This document shows, piece by piece, positions 12,597 to 25,000 of a stretch of DNA of 64,000 bases. The notes beneath the pieces are model-generated. The model did not search any database. It was not told where the DNA came from and saw nothing but the letters and a program-made list of their open reading frames with translations. The stretch comes from Gorsachius magnificus (taxonomy: Eukaryota > Chordata > Aves > Pelecaniformes > Ardeidae): assembly GCA_034008185.1 (NCBI GenBank), contig CM067085.1, forward strand, positions 59,419,102-59,483,101, in the 5' to 3' direction. How positions within the stretch are numbered: position 1 is the stretch's first letter; each line of letters begins with the position of its first letter. The position numbers and the translations under genes are program-made.

Positions 12597-14177
12597 CTTG
12601 AAACTTGACTCTAAATTTTGTCTCACTAGTAAAGGCAAGTAATTAAAAATATTGAGTTGTGTAACAAGACACACTGTGTATTGTGATGTGCTAATAAACA
12701 TGTCCTTACAAAATGATTTGCTGTATTGCTTCCAGTGCACACAGTGAATAAAAACAAGTAGGAAATCAAAAAAAAACCAAACCAAACCAACGAACAGCCC
12801 ATTTCTGAATTTCCATGTGAGATTAGCCAAGATGAATATGTAGATAAACAAAAAGAGCAAAGAGTTAAACATCCTTTCTCTTTCCAGGAATGGATAGGTC
12901 TGATGAGATTTTCAACAAGGCTTTCAGGCAAAATTCTGACTCATACTCATGCTGCGTAGGGGATTGCTATCTGAACGTTCGCTCTGAAAATTTCAAAACT
13001 ACTCACACAGGAGGAGGCTACTCAACAGAAATAATGGTATCTGAACATGTGGCCTCTAAATATTACGAACTTGATTAGGACTCAGTTGTAAACAAGACAG
13101 AGTTAGTACTAAGCATAGGAACTACTATTTTGCTATGAGCCCTCTAGCACAGAGCCTGTACTTTTGTCTTGTGTATGTAATATCCCAGACTGCTGTATCA
13201 GGAGCTGAAGGACCTTTTTACTACCCTTGTTTCTTACAGACACTTGTAAAACTGGGAAAAGCCTACTCTTTTTTTAACAGAGAATTTTTAGCTTGTACCA
13301 TTTACTTTGTAGTACATTACAGCCAGCCCACAGCTGCCAGTATGGACTGGGTCATACATTTTATGTTCCACCTAAGCCCAAGCCTGGACTCTCAGAGGAA
13401 GTTAGAGGAATTTTTGCTTCCCATCAGCCTCAAATCCTTTCACAGTGCTGTCAGCTAATGTTCTGTCAGGCAGTGTGGTAGCATTTCCATAGTCCTTCTG
13501 GAAAGATGGCCAAGCAATGTCTGGGACATGTGCTATTCCACCCTGGTGTCCCTCCTTATGTTCTTGCACAGAGGGCTGTTGCCATCACAGGATCCCCAGA
13601 GGTACCAGTTTGGTTTGACCTGATAAGAGGATGGGAGGACTCAGCCACCCTGTTAACATGCACACTCTGAGGGCCTTGTGCATGCTGCCTGGGCATTGGT
13701 GATGACCTGGCCCCACCTGAGGATGCAAACTTCCCACTGTGCCAGGGCACAGGAATCCTGTCCTGGGTCTTAGTTGAAAACTACGTGTTGGAACTCCCTG
13801 AAAACAGAATCTGGAAACTAAAAGCTGCCAAATTTGGGGAAAACCTGGATTTGATTAGAGCTTTACTACTTAGGCCATTTTCTTCCAAAGTACCAAAGAA
13901 AAAGCCAACCTTGTTTCTGCTGTTCTTGCTCACTGTGGAGCAGTACTTCTCTTTAAAATGGAGTCCCTGACTGACAATTTTTGGCACCCAGTTCATTACT
14001 GTTGGCAGTGGTGCAGGAAAGGGAAAGCAGTAGTGGGGAGCATCAGCATAAGTGCTCCACTGCAGCGGTTTTGTGATTAAAGGAGAACAAAATGTTTAGA
14101 TTCACCCTCTTGTTTTATTACATATGACTTAATCTGTTTTCTTCCCCCTTCCCCATTTCTCCTAGAAGGTGAGAAAA
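12597..14177. other. Unique noncoding sequence
   Basis: Frames at 12594-12931 (minus, two registers), 13135-13458 (plus, 107 codons) and 13556-13750 (minus) overlap or lack family resemblance. The 13500-13760 portion is GC-richer than average but has no CpG island. Nothing further is recognised. Confidence 0.4.
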
Positions 14178-14186
14178 GTGCACATA

Positions 14187-14645
14187 TTTTTTTTTTTTAC
14201 TAGCTTTATTTACTTGGGTGCTTCAGGATACTAAGTTGTGACAAATTCTTCTCTGCAGTAGCTTTTGGCTTCCTTCTTCTTTGAGCTCTTTAGACCTTTG
14301 AACTGCTGCCATTACAGCTGCCTCTGAGCCTGTCATGTGGCTGTTGAATTGAGCTTTTGAGTATGCCTCTGCAATGCTCTCATTCCTAACTGTTGTACTT
14401 TTAACAGTATCATTGTTTTGAATGAAATAGCACTTCTGTGCCAAAAATGGAGGTTATTTCTCCACAGTACATTCTGGGCAGGCAAGCATTCGGTCTGCCT
14501 GCTCCCCAAGCCAGTCAAGAGCCCTGCAACTGCATTAACACAGTATTGTGCCTGACTAAACTGGATTTGCATTTGGGCAAAAGTTGTCTTGAAGCACTTG
14601 ACTGATCCACGGCATAGTCAGAGGCAGCTTGTCTCTTCCGAGAAT
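14187..14645 (-). pseudogene. Candidate retroposed mRNA copy (processed pseudogene) with poly(A) tract; parent unknown
   Basis: On the minus strand the segment ends with a canonical AATAAA signal (14205-14210), six bases, then an uninterrupted A12 tract (14187-14198). The flanks form an imperfect direct repeat: gtgcacatat at 14178-14187 and gtgcaatat at 14646-14654, differing by one base and resembling a decayed target-site duplication. Minus-strand frames inside are hydrophilic and protein-like, for example 14223-14444 with EAYSKAQFNSHMTGSEAAVM, and an upstream frame containing FSQAQYCVNAVAGLLTGLGS. They lie in different frames, as expected after indels in a dead copy. I do not recognise the parent gene. 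Alternatively it could be a chance T12 run or a terminal exon of an unannotated transcript. The signal-to-tail spacing is shorter than the usual 10-30 nt. Confidence 0.35.
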
Positions 14646-14697
14646 GTGCAATATGCAAGATGGCTATATTTTAACAGTGGGATATATTTTAATGGTG

Positions 14698-14721
14698 TAT
14701 TATTATTATTATTATTATTAA
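14698..14721. repeat. (TAT)n trinucleotide microsatellite
   Basis: Eight near-perfect ATT/TAT units in tandem, located about 50 bp beyond the upstream end of the candidate retrocopy. It is a simple repeat likely to be length-variable. Confidence 0.95.
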
Positions 14722-14942
14722 ATACTTCTACTCCTTTAGTGACTCTGATGGAATAAGTATTTTACTGAGGTAGGCACTCAATTAGGGAACCACAATGTTA
14801 ACAGACCTTAATCTTGCACACATTTACACATATTTCTAACTTTTTACAAAAAAGAAACCAACTGACTGTGTAGCTTAATCAGATGTGTGACTGTTTTGTA
14901 GATGGGGACAATTAGAGCTCACCCAGGTGGGCTTTGTTTCCA

Positions 14943-14965
14943 ACATACATATACATATATATATA
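14943..14965. repeat. (AT)n/(CATA)n microsatellite
   Basis: Alternating purine-pyrimidine run beginning with catacatatacat and ending in tatatatata. Short simple repeat without further signal. Confidence 0.9.
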
Positions 14966-17014
14966 GGGAGTAAGCTAGAGTCTGAATTAATGCAATAGCA
15001 TTATCCAAGAGCCAAAAAGCACTTATAAAAGACCATTTGGTTGCAAAAGCCTATTAACAAATTTTCTTATTGTTTAGGTAGGGTCTCTCATCATTATAAC
15101 TAGAGCAAATATTCTTGGGGAAAAGAAGCAAAAATGTGTCCTGAGTGCAGTGAGTTAAATACACAGAGACAGTGCTGCAGCCAGCTATCAGTAGGACAAA
15201 TTTCAGAGGCAGAGCTGGGGGAAACAATTACTACCTGATGTTTTCTACAAATGCCACTTCAGAGATGAATACAATGGCCTACTAGACTTTGCTTTTTTAT
15301 TCTCTTTGAAGTAGGAGCATTAAATTAAAACCAAAGTAACAGAACACTTAGCACTCAAGCTGGAGAACACATGATGAGTTTTAAAATAATGTTGAGGAAA
15401 AGACAACAGAGAATAGAAGAGGCTTTGTATCATGTTAGACTTAATTTTCAAGCAAAACTAAACATCAAAATATTAGAACACAAGCACAAAAACTCATTGT
15501 CAGTAAAACTAATTAGTGTTCTGCTGCTTAATGCAAAAGCCTACATGATGTCTTGACCTTTTTTACACATTGTGTCTAAGGTTGTGCAATAAAACAGAGG
15601 GAAGCACAGAATGCCTCCAGTCAGCCTCAGAGGTTTTCTTCCTTACGGAGTTCAATTGATCGCAACAATACAGGCTATGTATAGAGCCCTTTTTTAAAGC
15701 TCTACTATTTCTTAGAGCTTGAGCCAGTGAATTAAAGCAGTCATGCTGGCAAATAGCTTTCACTAGAATGATTGCCATTCCATTTGCGTGTAATCTTGCA
15801 TTTTTAACAGTATACACATAACAAAGATTAAAAGATCTTAGAGAAGTAATTTCATATGACTTGTTCAAACAAACGCTTCCTTCCTTGAGTTTTTATGCAA
15901 TAGTCAATATACAGACCTCTTTGAAACTGATAGCCAAATCTGCTTTATACTGGCCAGACCTTGCAGAAATACTGTGCTCAGTAATACTTTGCTGCAGGCT
16001 AATACAGTATCTTCTCAGATAGTAAAAGGAGGTAAAAAAATTGTCAGAATTTGGGAAACAGAATTTTACTGCATTCTTCTCTTTAAAGCAAAACTTCAAG
16101 TTAGTCAAAAGTGACTTTTAAAGCAAAACAAAGACCCTGGGCCTCTTGCTGGTGGCACAGAATCCTTAACTTCCATTCTGGCACTGTTGGATATGCAGAT
16201 CCCTGAACTCTGGATATTTCCATTAAAAGCACCTGGACAGATTTAAGTAAGCTTAGGTTAAAATTTCCATTAATATTTGGTGTTGACACAAATGGGCCTC
16301 TGTTGAAATCATTGGTAAAATTCCCAACCAAGCACAAAACAACCCTTATCCCACTTCCATTTACGAAAAATACACATTTGTGTATATGAAACACAAAACA
16401 ACTAAATGTGAATCAACTAAAAGTAATGCCTAAATGTGATTTTGAAAGAAACAAAAGAAGGAAGGCAAAAAAAATATGAAAATTACTTATTTTTACTCAT
16501 AAGCTTGAAGAGAGATTGGAAACCTTTTATAGAACCGAGAATGTGTTTCTTGTACTAATACAAAATTTGTTCCGAGGTTTTTACTGGTACAAGAAATCAG
16601 AAATGTTCTACAGAGACCAACTTTTCAAAATGGAGCTAGCAAATTGCCCATTTATTTGAGCAAGACACCTTAGAAAATCTGTCAGAAGGACTGTAAGTCA
16701 GTCTGGGAAAGGCATATGAATTTCTCCTTGCTTGGGCTACTGAAACACTCCAGCTAATTTGTTTGCTGAAGGTGTGTCTCTATGCCTGGTAGGAAGACAA
16801 GGCAGAAAGAAGATTGTTGTGTAAATTGTAGAAAGATGCAAAAAGTCATGTTCTGGTCACAATCCAGGGGAAGTTTTGCATTCTATCATTCATGCTTAGC
16901 TGCCAGATGTTGCTAGAATCAGGTTGTCGGTGGGTAACATTTCTCATGGGAGAGTGAAAGTCTGTGTCAGGATCCTGTTATCAAGAAAAGGAAAAAGCAT
17001 TCTCAGTATTTGTT
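14966..17014. other. Unique noncoding sequence
   Basis: AT-rich DNA without recognisable repeats or genes. Minus-strand frames at 15563-15868 (101 codons) and 16101-16394 (97 codons) are isolated and match nothing. Confidence 0.4.
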
Positions 17015-17036
17015 ATTAACAGTGCTCGCTGTTAAT
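17015..17036. repeat. 8 bp perfect inverted repeat with 6 bp spacer
   Basis: attaacag (17015-17022) and ctgttaat (17029-17036) are exact reverse complements around tgctcg. It could form a small stem or be a dimeric protein-binding site. A chance origin cannot be excluded in 64 kb. Confidence 0.5.
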
Positions 17037-17819
17037 GCCAGTAGTGTGTGCACAAGCTGTATTTGTGAATGAATTACATGGTGTATTTCCTAAGGTATTA
17101 GTCGATAGCTGTTGTGATGGTTCATTATACAAACTCCACAAGTTCAATTTTGAAACATAAACACTTCACTCTGGTGTCCAAATCCTTTAGCAAGGTGCTC
17201 TGGTTGCTATTGCACTATTAAGGGCTGCAGGATGAAATATCAGAGGTGATACTACAGTACCAGAAAAGGCTTGTAGAGCAGTTAAAATTGAGGGACTGTT
17301 GTGGGAGTTACAAAACACGCAGAGTCCCTGAATGCCTACTTATGCACACTCACATATACTTCCCAAATTCCGGAGAGTCTGTCTACCACAGTTTGGAGCA
17401 CAAACTATGACTGCATTAAAGTATTACAGGGACAAATAGGGAAATGAGAGACACTGATGCAGGCAGAACACAAAGTGGGAGATGGAGAAGTAGTTTTGTG
17501 TGACTACCTAGAAAAAAATACGACTGTCCAGTTACCAGAGTTAGACTTACTAATTCTAGCCTGAGATAAAATACTCATTCCCCTCATCCATTTGCTATTG
17601 CTGCTACTAAACCCTTTCATTTGGGGTTTCTTTGCATGTCAGGATCTGACCATGTAGAGATGTCAAACTGAAGCATCCAGATTTGAGAAGAAGGATGGGG
17701 CTGTTGTTCTATTGACTGACAAACACAACCACAGGCTTTTCCTTTCTCAGAATTAACCTCCCAGGTCAGAGAGTCTGCAACTGACCTCCACAAAAGATAA
17801 TATTTTCAATTTTGTGATG

Positions 17820-18130
17820 TGGTGGGTTGAAATTAAACATTTGCTAATTACAAAGGTACTACAAGCCATGCCAAAACCCTTTTTTGTTGTCTGGAGAGTT
17901 ATAACAATCCTTTTCTGGCAGTTAGTTTTAAGATCATTAAATGATCCTCATTTGCAATATATTTGCAGAAGATTACAGCCCATCTAAATTGACCCTGAAG
18001 GAAGACTTATTTCATTAATGGGCTGTCCTGTGCTAATGCATAAAGCTAGAAAAATATATCTATTAAATTCTTAATGTGTAAATGATGTTTCTGGCTTTCT
18101 TCTTAATTACAAAGCAAAATGAGCCTGAAG
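17820..18130. promoter_or_regulatory. Candidate conserved noncoding element
   Basis: A compact non-repetitive AT-rich block containing homeodomain-like cores (gctaattac near 17844, cattaatgg near 18013), octamer-like pieces (atttgcaatat near 17951, ctaatgcat near 18033) and no usable reading frame. The overlapping binding-site-like words and absence of low-complexity sequence resemble known vertebrate enhancers. The call rests on texture alone and is weak. Confidence 0.2.
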
Positions 18131-21100
18131 TGCACTCCGTCTAGGAAAAAATGATCAATTTAATCCATCCTCCAAGAGAAACTTTTTCAGTGAGTTCCAA
18201 AATTCCAGCTATTCTCAGCTAAGGCTGGAGCCTTATTGCTTTGTTCAGAAACACAATAAAATGTGCCAACAAAATTTATTTTTTCCCTAGATTCCAATGA
18301 GCAGAGCTTTTTCACATCAGTTTAGTTTACTCTCTATTTGTTAAGTTTTTGAGGAAAAAGCTTATGCAAAACCTGGATGAGCAGTGCTTTAGAAATGAAT
18401 AATGCCATGAGATTATGCATTGATAGGGTATATGCAGAATATTAATACAGCCCATAGAAAGAGATTTATAGTACTTATGGATTTGCAATGTACTCTCTGT
18501 ACAGAGCCACCTAACTATGCTCTGACTATCATCACAATATAATTCCCAGACAAAAAAACCTTATTAAGGTGAAGGTAAGGCTGTAAATACATATCAGTAA
18601 TTTAGATGGGAAAAGGAAGGTAATAGAAGAGTACAGTTTGGAGAGCCAAGTGAATGTCAGGAAATTAATTCTAAGTAGTGTTACACTTACAACAACCAAA
18701 CAATGGAAAGTGTGGAAATGAGGGAAAGCACTGCAGGCAGTCTCCTGTCACTCTGAGCACCCCGGGGTCTGCATGGGAGATATGCTTTCAATGACAAGTA
18801 TCCTAGCTAGCTGACATGTTTAATCTAAGATATGTCTGCTTTGGCCACAGCCCTTGATAACTGAGGACCTTTTAAATCCTGTGTGCTTTGGCATTTCACT
18901 TTCAGCTGATGACATTTTAAACTGTGTCCAGTTTACACAGCAGAGTAACTGTATTGTAATCAGGGGTTTCTAATGTCTGCAGATGCAAGCAAATGGCCGT
19001 AAAATTTTCCAGTGCGTGTCCTGAAAGAAGTTGATTCCACCTTCTTTACATTTTTAAGATATTCCTGTAGTTGACCATTGTGCAATAATGGAAAGCCTGA
19101 TCCTGTGTAAGAAAATATCTACTGCACCCATCTAGGTATGCTCAGGAGCCAGGGAAAAATGACAAGCATCTTCCTAATGTATAGGTGCTTCTAAGAGGAG
19201 GCCTCATTGGTGACTCCCTCTTGTTTGTGTCAAGTTGCTCTGTCAAGAGGCTCTTCCCTGATTTTGGCTGCACAGAGAGCTGATTCCTCTGATTCCAGGG
19301 ATTCAGCCATCGGGAGTGAATACCTCATATCTCCCCTGGGGTCAAAGAACAGGCACCAGAGAATCAGAGCACGCCAGTCATTACAGATACTGTGAAGAAA
19401 AAGGAGGCCACCAGAGTAACTGGGCTCAGATTTAGACTTGGGGACCTAGTGTTAGTTAATACATTTGATATCAAGTGCAGAGCATGATCCTTTCTTCCCA
19501 ATAGATGGCTGACCTTCTGCACTAGCTGGTGGCTCCAGTTGTCCTACAGAGTAGATCTGTAGGGAAGTTTTCCTTCCCCTTGGACATAGGATTTCCATTC
19601 TTCACATCAATTCTTTCCCTTCGCAATAAGGTGTTTCCTCATTGTGTTTCTTCCTTCCAAGGTCCTTGTACCTGCCAAGTTTTTCTTGTGGCCACCACCA
19701 ACATGGACTGGAAGCAGCAACAATAATAGCAGCAGCCATAATGCCAGATAACATCCTCCTCTTCTTCTATACTGCTTTTCCCACAGTTCTGGCATTGCAG
19801 AGCAACTGCACCACTTGAACCCTGAAGCGACAAATTTGTGTGTGTGCTTTGTGCACAAAAATGTCTCAGGAGAACCTATTTAACTGTTTTCTTTCAGCAA
19901 GTGAATGAGCGTGGCTCAGATATGTGTTGATATCCATGTTGGGTTGCAATTCAGCACTCACTGAACACACAGTGTGTTGTAGGAATGCTGCTGTAGACGT
20001 GGTGGACTTGTGCTGCCCTGTCTAAACTTCAATTTCTCTTGTGGGCAATGCCTGGCAGAACTGCATCCTTGAGAATATTAGGGATCCATGGAACATAGAT
20101 CTGCCAGGCTTTAATCCTTTCCATAAAAGCAGATATTTGAGGACTTTCTTTCTTCAGTTGAGTATTTATGTGAAATTCAGCATCTTCAAAATATAATTAT
20201 AAAGCAAAACCAAAGTTTTATCATTTTAGAGGGGGAAATCTACTCCTGCTTTGAATTCAAACCTCCTGAAGTCTCAGTTTTATTTCCAATTTATTCCCAC
20301 TTATTATTGCTACCATTCCACTTAATGAATTTGAATTTAATACTTTATTCACACATTTTATTTTTGCACCAATTACAGGGAAGACAGATACATTGTTCTC
20401 ACAGTTTTCTGTAATCTTCAAGGCATTTTTTCTCTTGCATTTTTTATTTCTTTAAAAATAACAATCATCTTGGTATTTAAAAAGAATAACAGCAGGAGCA
20501 GCATTATTTTAACGCTTAGGGTATATTTAAATGAATCTTTTAACTTCTACCTGCTAGGAAAACAAAAATGGTGAGAGAACATCTTCAGAGTTGATGCCCT
20601 TGATAGGTCAAATGAAGTGTGTCTGAAACTAAAGAAGTCCTACTATAACCATGCCAGCGGAAATGAAAATTATACCACCCATACTAACAAGTACATTTCC
20701 AAAGGGGCTGGAGGTATTAGAAGACTCTAAACAGATGCCTCTGAACTTAAAATACACTTAATTCCAAAGGCTTGTCTTGTAATTAATTTAGCCAGCATAG
20801 AACCTATGAAGAGAATGCAGGGCATAGCACAGCATTACTCAGCATCCACAAACTTCAAGGACTATAAAGACAAGTAACTTAATTAAAAAAAACCACATTC
20901 ACACTAATTTTTCACTTTCATTTCCGTCAAGACCATAGTGGCAAACATCAAGGAAAATATTCTCCAATTTATGGCTTAATCTCCTGCAAGAAAAATATCC
21001 ATCTGCTATAAAAGGAAAGTGCACACATAAGCCACATCAAAAGGATATCACTCATACTTTAGTTTCAGTTTTTATTCACATTAACTTGGACTTGCGGTAT

Positions 21101-21922
21101 GTAAGTCTGTAAACAGCCTATCGAACAAGTGAAGCTTACTACTGACTGTTTTAGTAACACATATTTGAACCAACAGTTTTAACATGCCTCGTGTTAACGC
21201 AGCTTGTATTTCATTAAGAACTACCAAATCTCAGCTGTTATGTGAGAATTGACAGCTGTATTTTTCTAGTATTAACTAATGTGCAAGGGGAGAGCAGCAC
21301 AGGGACCCTAATGCATAGTGAAGAATGCTGAGCTTTCTTGAGCTTCTGGTGCAAGTTGGCTTGTAATCTTGTTGCTTTGAAAAAGTGATTGGTACCACAA
21401 AGTGGCCACTGCCTGTAGTGTTAATGGAATAGAGGCTGCTGCTTCTTCCTTTCTTCAAGTGTTTTTTGGTATTGGAGTGTTATGAAGCAAATCCTCTCTC
21501 CCCCATCTTGACCTTCTCCCAGATGAGGGTCCTTGTGGGTTTGTGGTGCTTGTGTGTAAAGTTCTGTGACAGAAATGACAGTTGTAGATAGAGAAGGTTT
21601 AAATTGAGCCCGTCATTTGTAATTATAATTAAACATTCTTAAATGTAGTAGGTCTAAGGGCCTCATAAAAGATTGACATAAGTTGTATAAAAAAGTCTTA
21701 TAAAAGGAATTGTTGATAAAGAGATACAGTTCACAGTTTTAGGGTGAGTGTGCCTAGAAGTAGTTCTTTTAGGAATTGGAAAGATCTTACATTGGGATTT
21801 CTGACCCTCCTTTCCCACAGCCTGAGCTGCTCTCTCTTTGGAGACGTAGGCTATGCTGCAGGGACAGCCCATCGGATGGCAAAACAGATTCTGGATTGCT
21901 GTAGTTTACAGCCTTACATATG
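18131..21922. other. Unique noncoding sequence
   Basis: No gene is supported. A CAG/CAA/TAA-rich patch (19710-19738) produces short Leu/Cys-rich minus-strand frames (19607-19858). 20160-20560 is markedly AT-rich. No transposon is recognised. Confidence 0.4.
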
Positions 21923-21934
21923 AAAAAAAAAAAA
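21923..21934. repeat. A12 homopolymer
   Basis: Uninterrupted A run about 60 bp before a CR1 tail of opposite orientation. No poly(A) signal precedes it, and CR1 elements end in octamer units rather than poly(A), so it is independent of that insertion. Confidence 0.9.
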
Positions 21935-21990
21935 GGCACATATCTCTATTGGCTTGGTTTATAAGTTGAAGGACTTAAAAAGTTGCTTCT

Positions 21991-22090
21991 GAATCATAGA
22001 ATCATAGAATCATTTAGGTTAAAAAAGACCTTTAAAATCATCAAGTCCAACTGTTAACCTAACCCTGCCATCCCACCACTAAACCATGAA
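21991..22090 (-). mobile_element. CR1 3'-end fragment
   Basis: About 100 bp of CR1 3' UTR lies on the minus strand. The plus strand starts with two head-to-tail copies of the terminal unit (aatcatag/aatcatag), followed by the conserved block in which 'gacctttaaaatcatcaag' and 'tccaactgttaacctaac' match the usual avian CR1 3' region, ending at 'ccactaaaccatg'. Only the 3' tail survives, which is typical of heavily 5'-truncated insertions. Its sequence differs from the tail at 34561, so it belongs to another CR1 subfamily. Confidence 0.9.
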
Positions 22091-25000
22091 GCAGCTGAAC
22101 AGTCTGAACCATAGGGTAGCTTATTTGTGAGACGAGAGCACAGGAGGCAGGGTGTGACAGGGAAGGATGGAGACCACTCTTGTCACTTGATTTTATTCTG
22201 CTTTAGGTTTTTCAAAGGACATCACCTGAGCACCAGATTTCCATGGAGGATCAGTGGGTGTTGACTGCCCTTTTCTCTTATAGTTGATAAATTCTTCCTT
22301 AAGAAGTATTTTTGAATCTAATAATTCAGTATTTATCATTTGAAGAATTCCTGTTTCAGAAGTACTGGTACCTCGGGGGACTTCTTCGATGGGACACACA
22401 ATCATTAGGGAGCCAGCTCTTGATGTTCAGTAAGAACTGAGCACCCCACTGATACTGATGCCTCTGAGAATATCCTCAGTTGTGAAGCAACGACCTGGGC
22501 TTCAAAATTTCCTTGCTGCTCCTGTTGTAATCCTGTTCATGTTAGTGCAGTTAGTTTAGCTTAGTTTGATCTAAAATCCAGTGAACAGCATTATGCTCTC
22601 AAATTTTCTGTCATAATTGTTATATAATGAAATAATAACTAATTGTAGAAGCTCCTAGGAAACATGCTAGTCTTGTTGCTAGTGAGAAGCAATGGGGAGG
22701 AGGGTTGGTAACTATAAGGCAGCTGAGACTAATATTTAGGAAGTAAGTAAACACAGTTGTGAACAAATATGGATGGGAAAGTATGAATTTCTGCTGCAGG
22801 AAACAGTGATGAGAACTCACAGCTGTACTGCATCCTGACCCAGAAAATATGAAAAGATCAGGTTTATCTCTTTGCTCTTTCTGTAAAGGGGTAACAATGA
22901 ATCATTAGTAACATCGGTGCTTAATTACTAGGTTTTGATATTGTTAACCTACTAAGGTAAATAAGAGACAATCTTGCTTCTGAAAAAGTCCTTGCATCAG
23001 GCTCTCTTCACACTCAGGTAGACCTTACTACATTTTCCCCAGGTTTTCTTCATATTTTTTTTCAGTGAAAACTTAGATTTTTAAAGCATACTTTTTTTTT
23101 CTGCAAAATAGCATATGAGATAATTAAAGGAGACTTTGAGATGTTGTTATCATCTCAGTGTAGTTAGTTGTGGCTATTCCTCTTCCATAATTTGAGGTCG
23201 ACATGTGCAAGTTACACCAAGAGAAAACTATTGGGCCTTCTCTTTGCTTATATTGTAACATCAAGAGAGCCATCAATGCAAAGCTGCAGTGAAAGACTGT
23301 TTTGCAGTGAAGACATAACTTTAGACAGCCATGTAATTTCCTTTTCATGTTGGTCCCTGACAAGAGACAATATGTTATAGTTCCAGGAATGGATAACAGG
23401 GGGAAGAGGGGAAAGTACGATAGCTTTATTTTAAAGTCTGTACAATCCTGCTTTGTTTTTAAAATAGATTTTTGGAGTTAGCTTGGTATTGTGCTCAATA
23501 AATTATACTATTTTTTCCAGATTTGCTATCAGTCAAGTGACTAGTCCGGGGTGCTTCAAGACATCTGGTCTGGTTTCCTGGAGGATTATGATTAATAAAT
23601 ACTAGCATACAAAAGCAGTTAAACACTTGTGCTTTGCCTTCCTTGTAATCCCATATTTAAGATACATTATGCCAAATTTTTTGCTGCATATGGACCTTCT
23701 CTAACTTCAGTGACAAGTTTCCCATTGCTGTTTATAGAAAATGGATCTATCTGTTACAGTCTAATCAGTTCTGTTCAGATCAATAAAAGAGCACTATACA
23801 CTTCATTCAGTCTTCTTAAATTCATAAATTCTTAAATTCTTAAATCAATAATTTGTAGATTGCCTTTTGAAATTGGCTCTTACATTTGTTTAGGGAAATT
23901 TTTAGTTATGCATATGTTAGATCAGGTATACAATTGGTATGCAATAAGTATGCAATTTGTTTTCTCAACAAGCAAGTGATAAGAGACAATCTATATCCAG
24001 TTTTGAACATTAGTTAGAAAATTCATCTTGTGGAGTTGATAAGGAATTATACCTCATCTGGATTATACTGGTACTGTACCACACATTTACCTGTTAAATT
24101 TCTCATTAGGCTTTATTTTTGTAGTCTGATTTATTACTTATTTCTTATTTAAAAAATAAATTAAAATTCAGACTTTTGACCAACAATAGCTCAGACATTT
24201 ATAGCAATATTACCTCATAGGAACCCCAAGTTCCTACCCTTCATTTTTCTCTCTAAAATAACCAATATCCTTTAGTTTTGCTCCTTCTTCTGAAAAGGTT
24301 TGTATTTGTTCTGAGAGACAAGCATTTCTGGTAAGTCTTAGAAATTCTCTGCAGATGCTCAAGTGCCCTAGTGGTATTTGGATACTATGGTGACTGATAA
24401 GTAATAACAGGAAAATTCCCTTGTAGGGACCTCATGTGAGGATTGTTCCCTTCTCTCCATTTCACAGGTGAAGTTGTTCCCTCTGATGTTAGATATTTAA
24501 AACTTCATTAGGTAACCCAGCATCCCATCTTTGCTCCAGATTAAGACTTAACTCTGTTCAGATGTTTAAGACGACACTATCTGAACTGCACTTTTGCCAT
24601 CTTTGCAAGTGTTCGAGTACAGTAAGCAGCCTAAATATGATACATGAGCCAGCAGTACCTCAGTTCATTTAGATTCTACCTTACTGTAGCCAGAAATAGG
24701 AAATAAAACTTGCAATCTGACTGTTTTCATTGTATTATTATAACAGAACAACTGTGAAATATGTAAGTGTTTCATGCCTTTAGTAATATTATGAGGAGTA
24801 TTACCACTATCTAGATCTCCAGTAAATCCTGCAGAGCGCCAAATCATTGAGTTTTAAAGGAATCTCTCATAATCACACTGAAATTCAATACAACGTTTGT
24901 GAAATTAAATTGGTATATGTGCATGTATATGTGTGTGCATGTAAATCTTTAATATTTTATCCTTAATATGCATATAATAGTGTATAAGAGAGAATTTTCT

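Noticed and set aside
13135..13458. 107-codon plus-strand frame
   Set aside because: No recognisable motif, no splice context and an overlapping second register; treated as chance.
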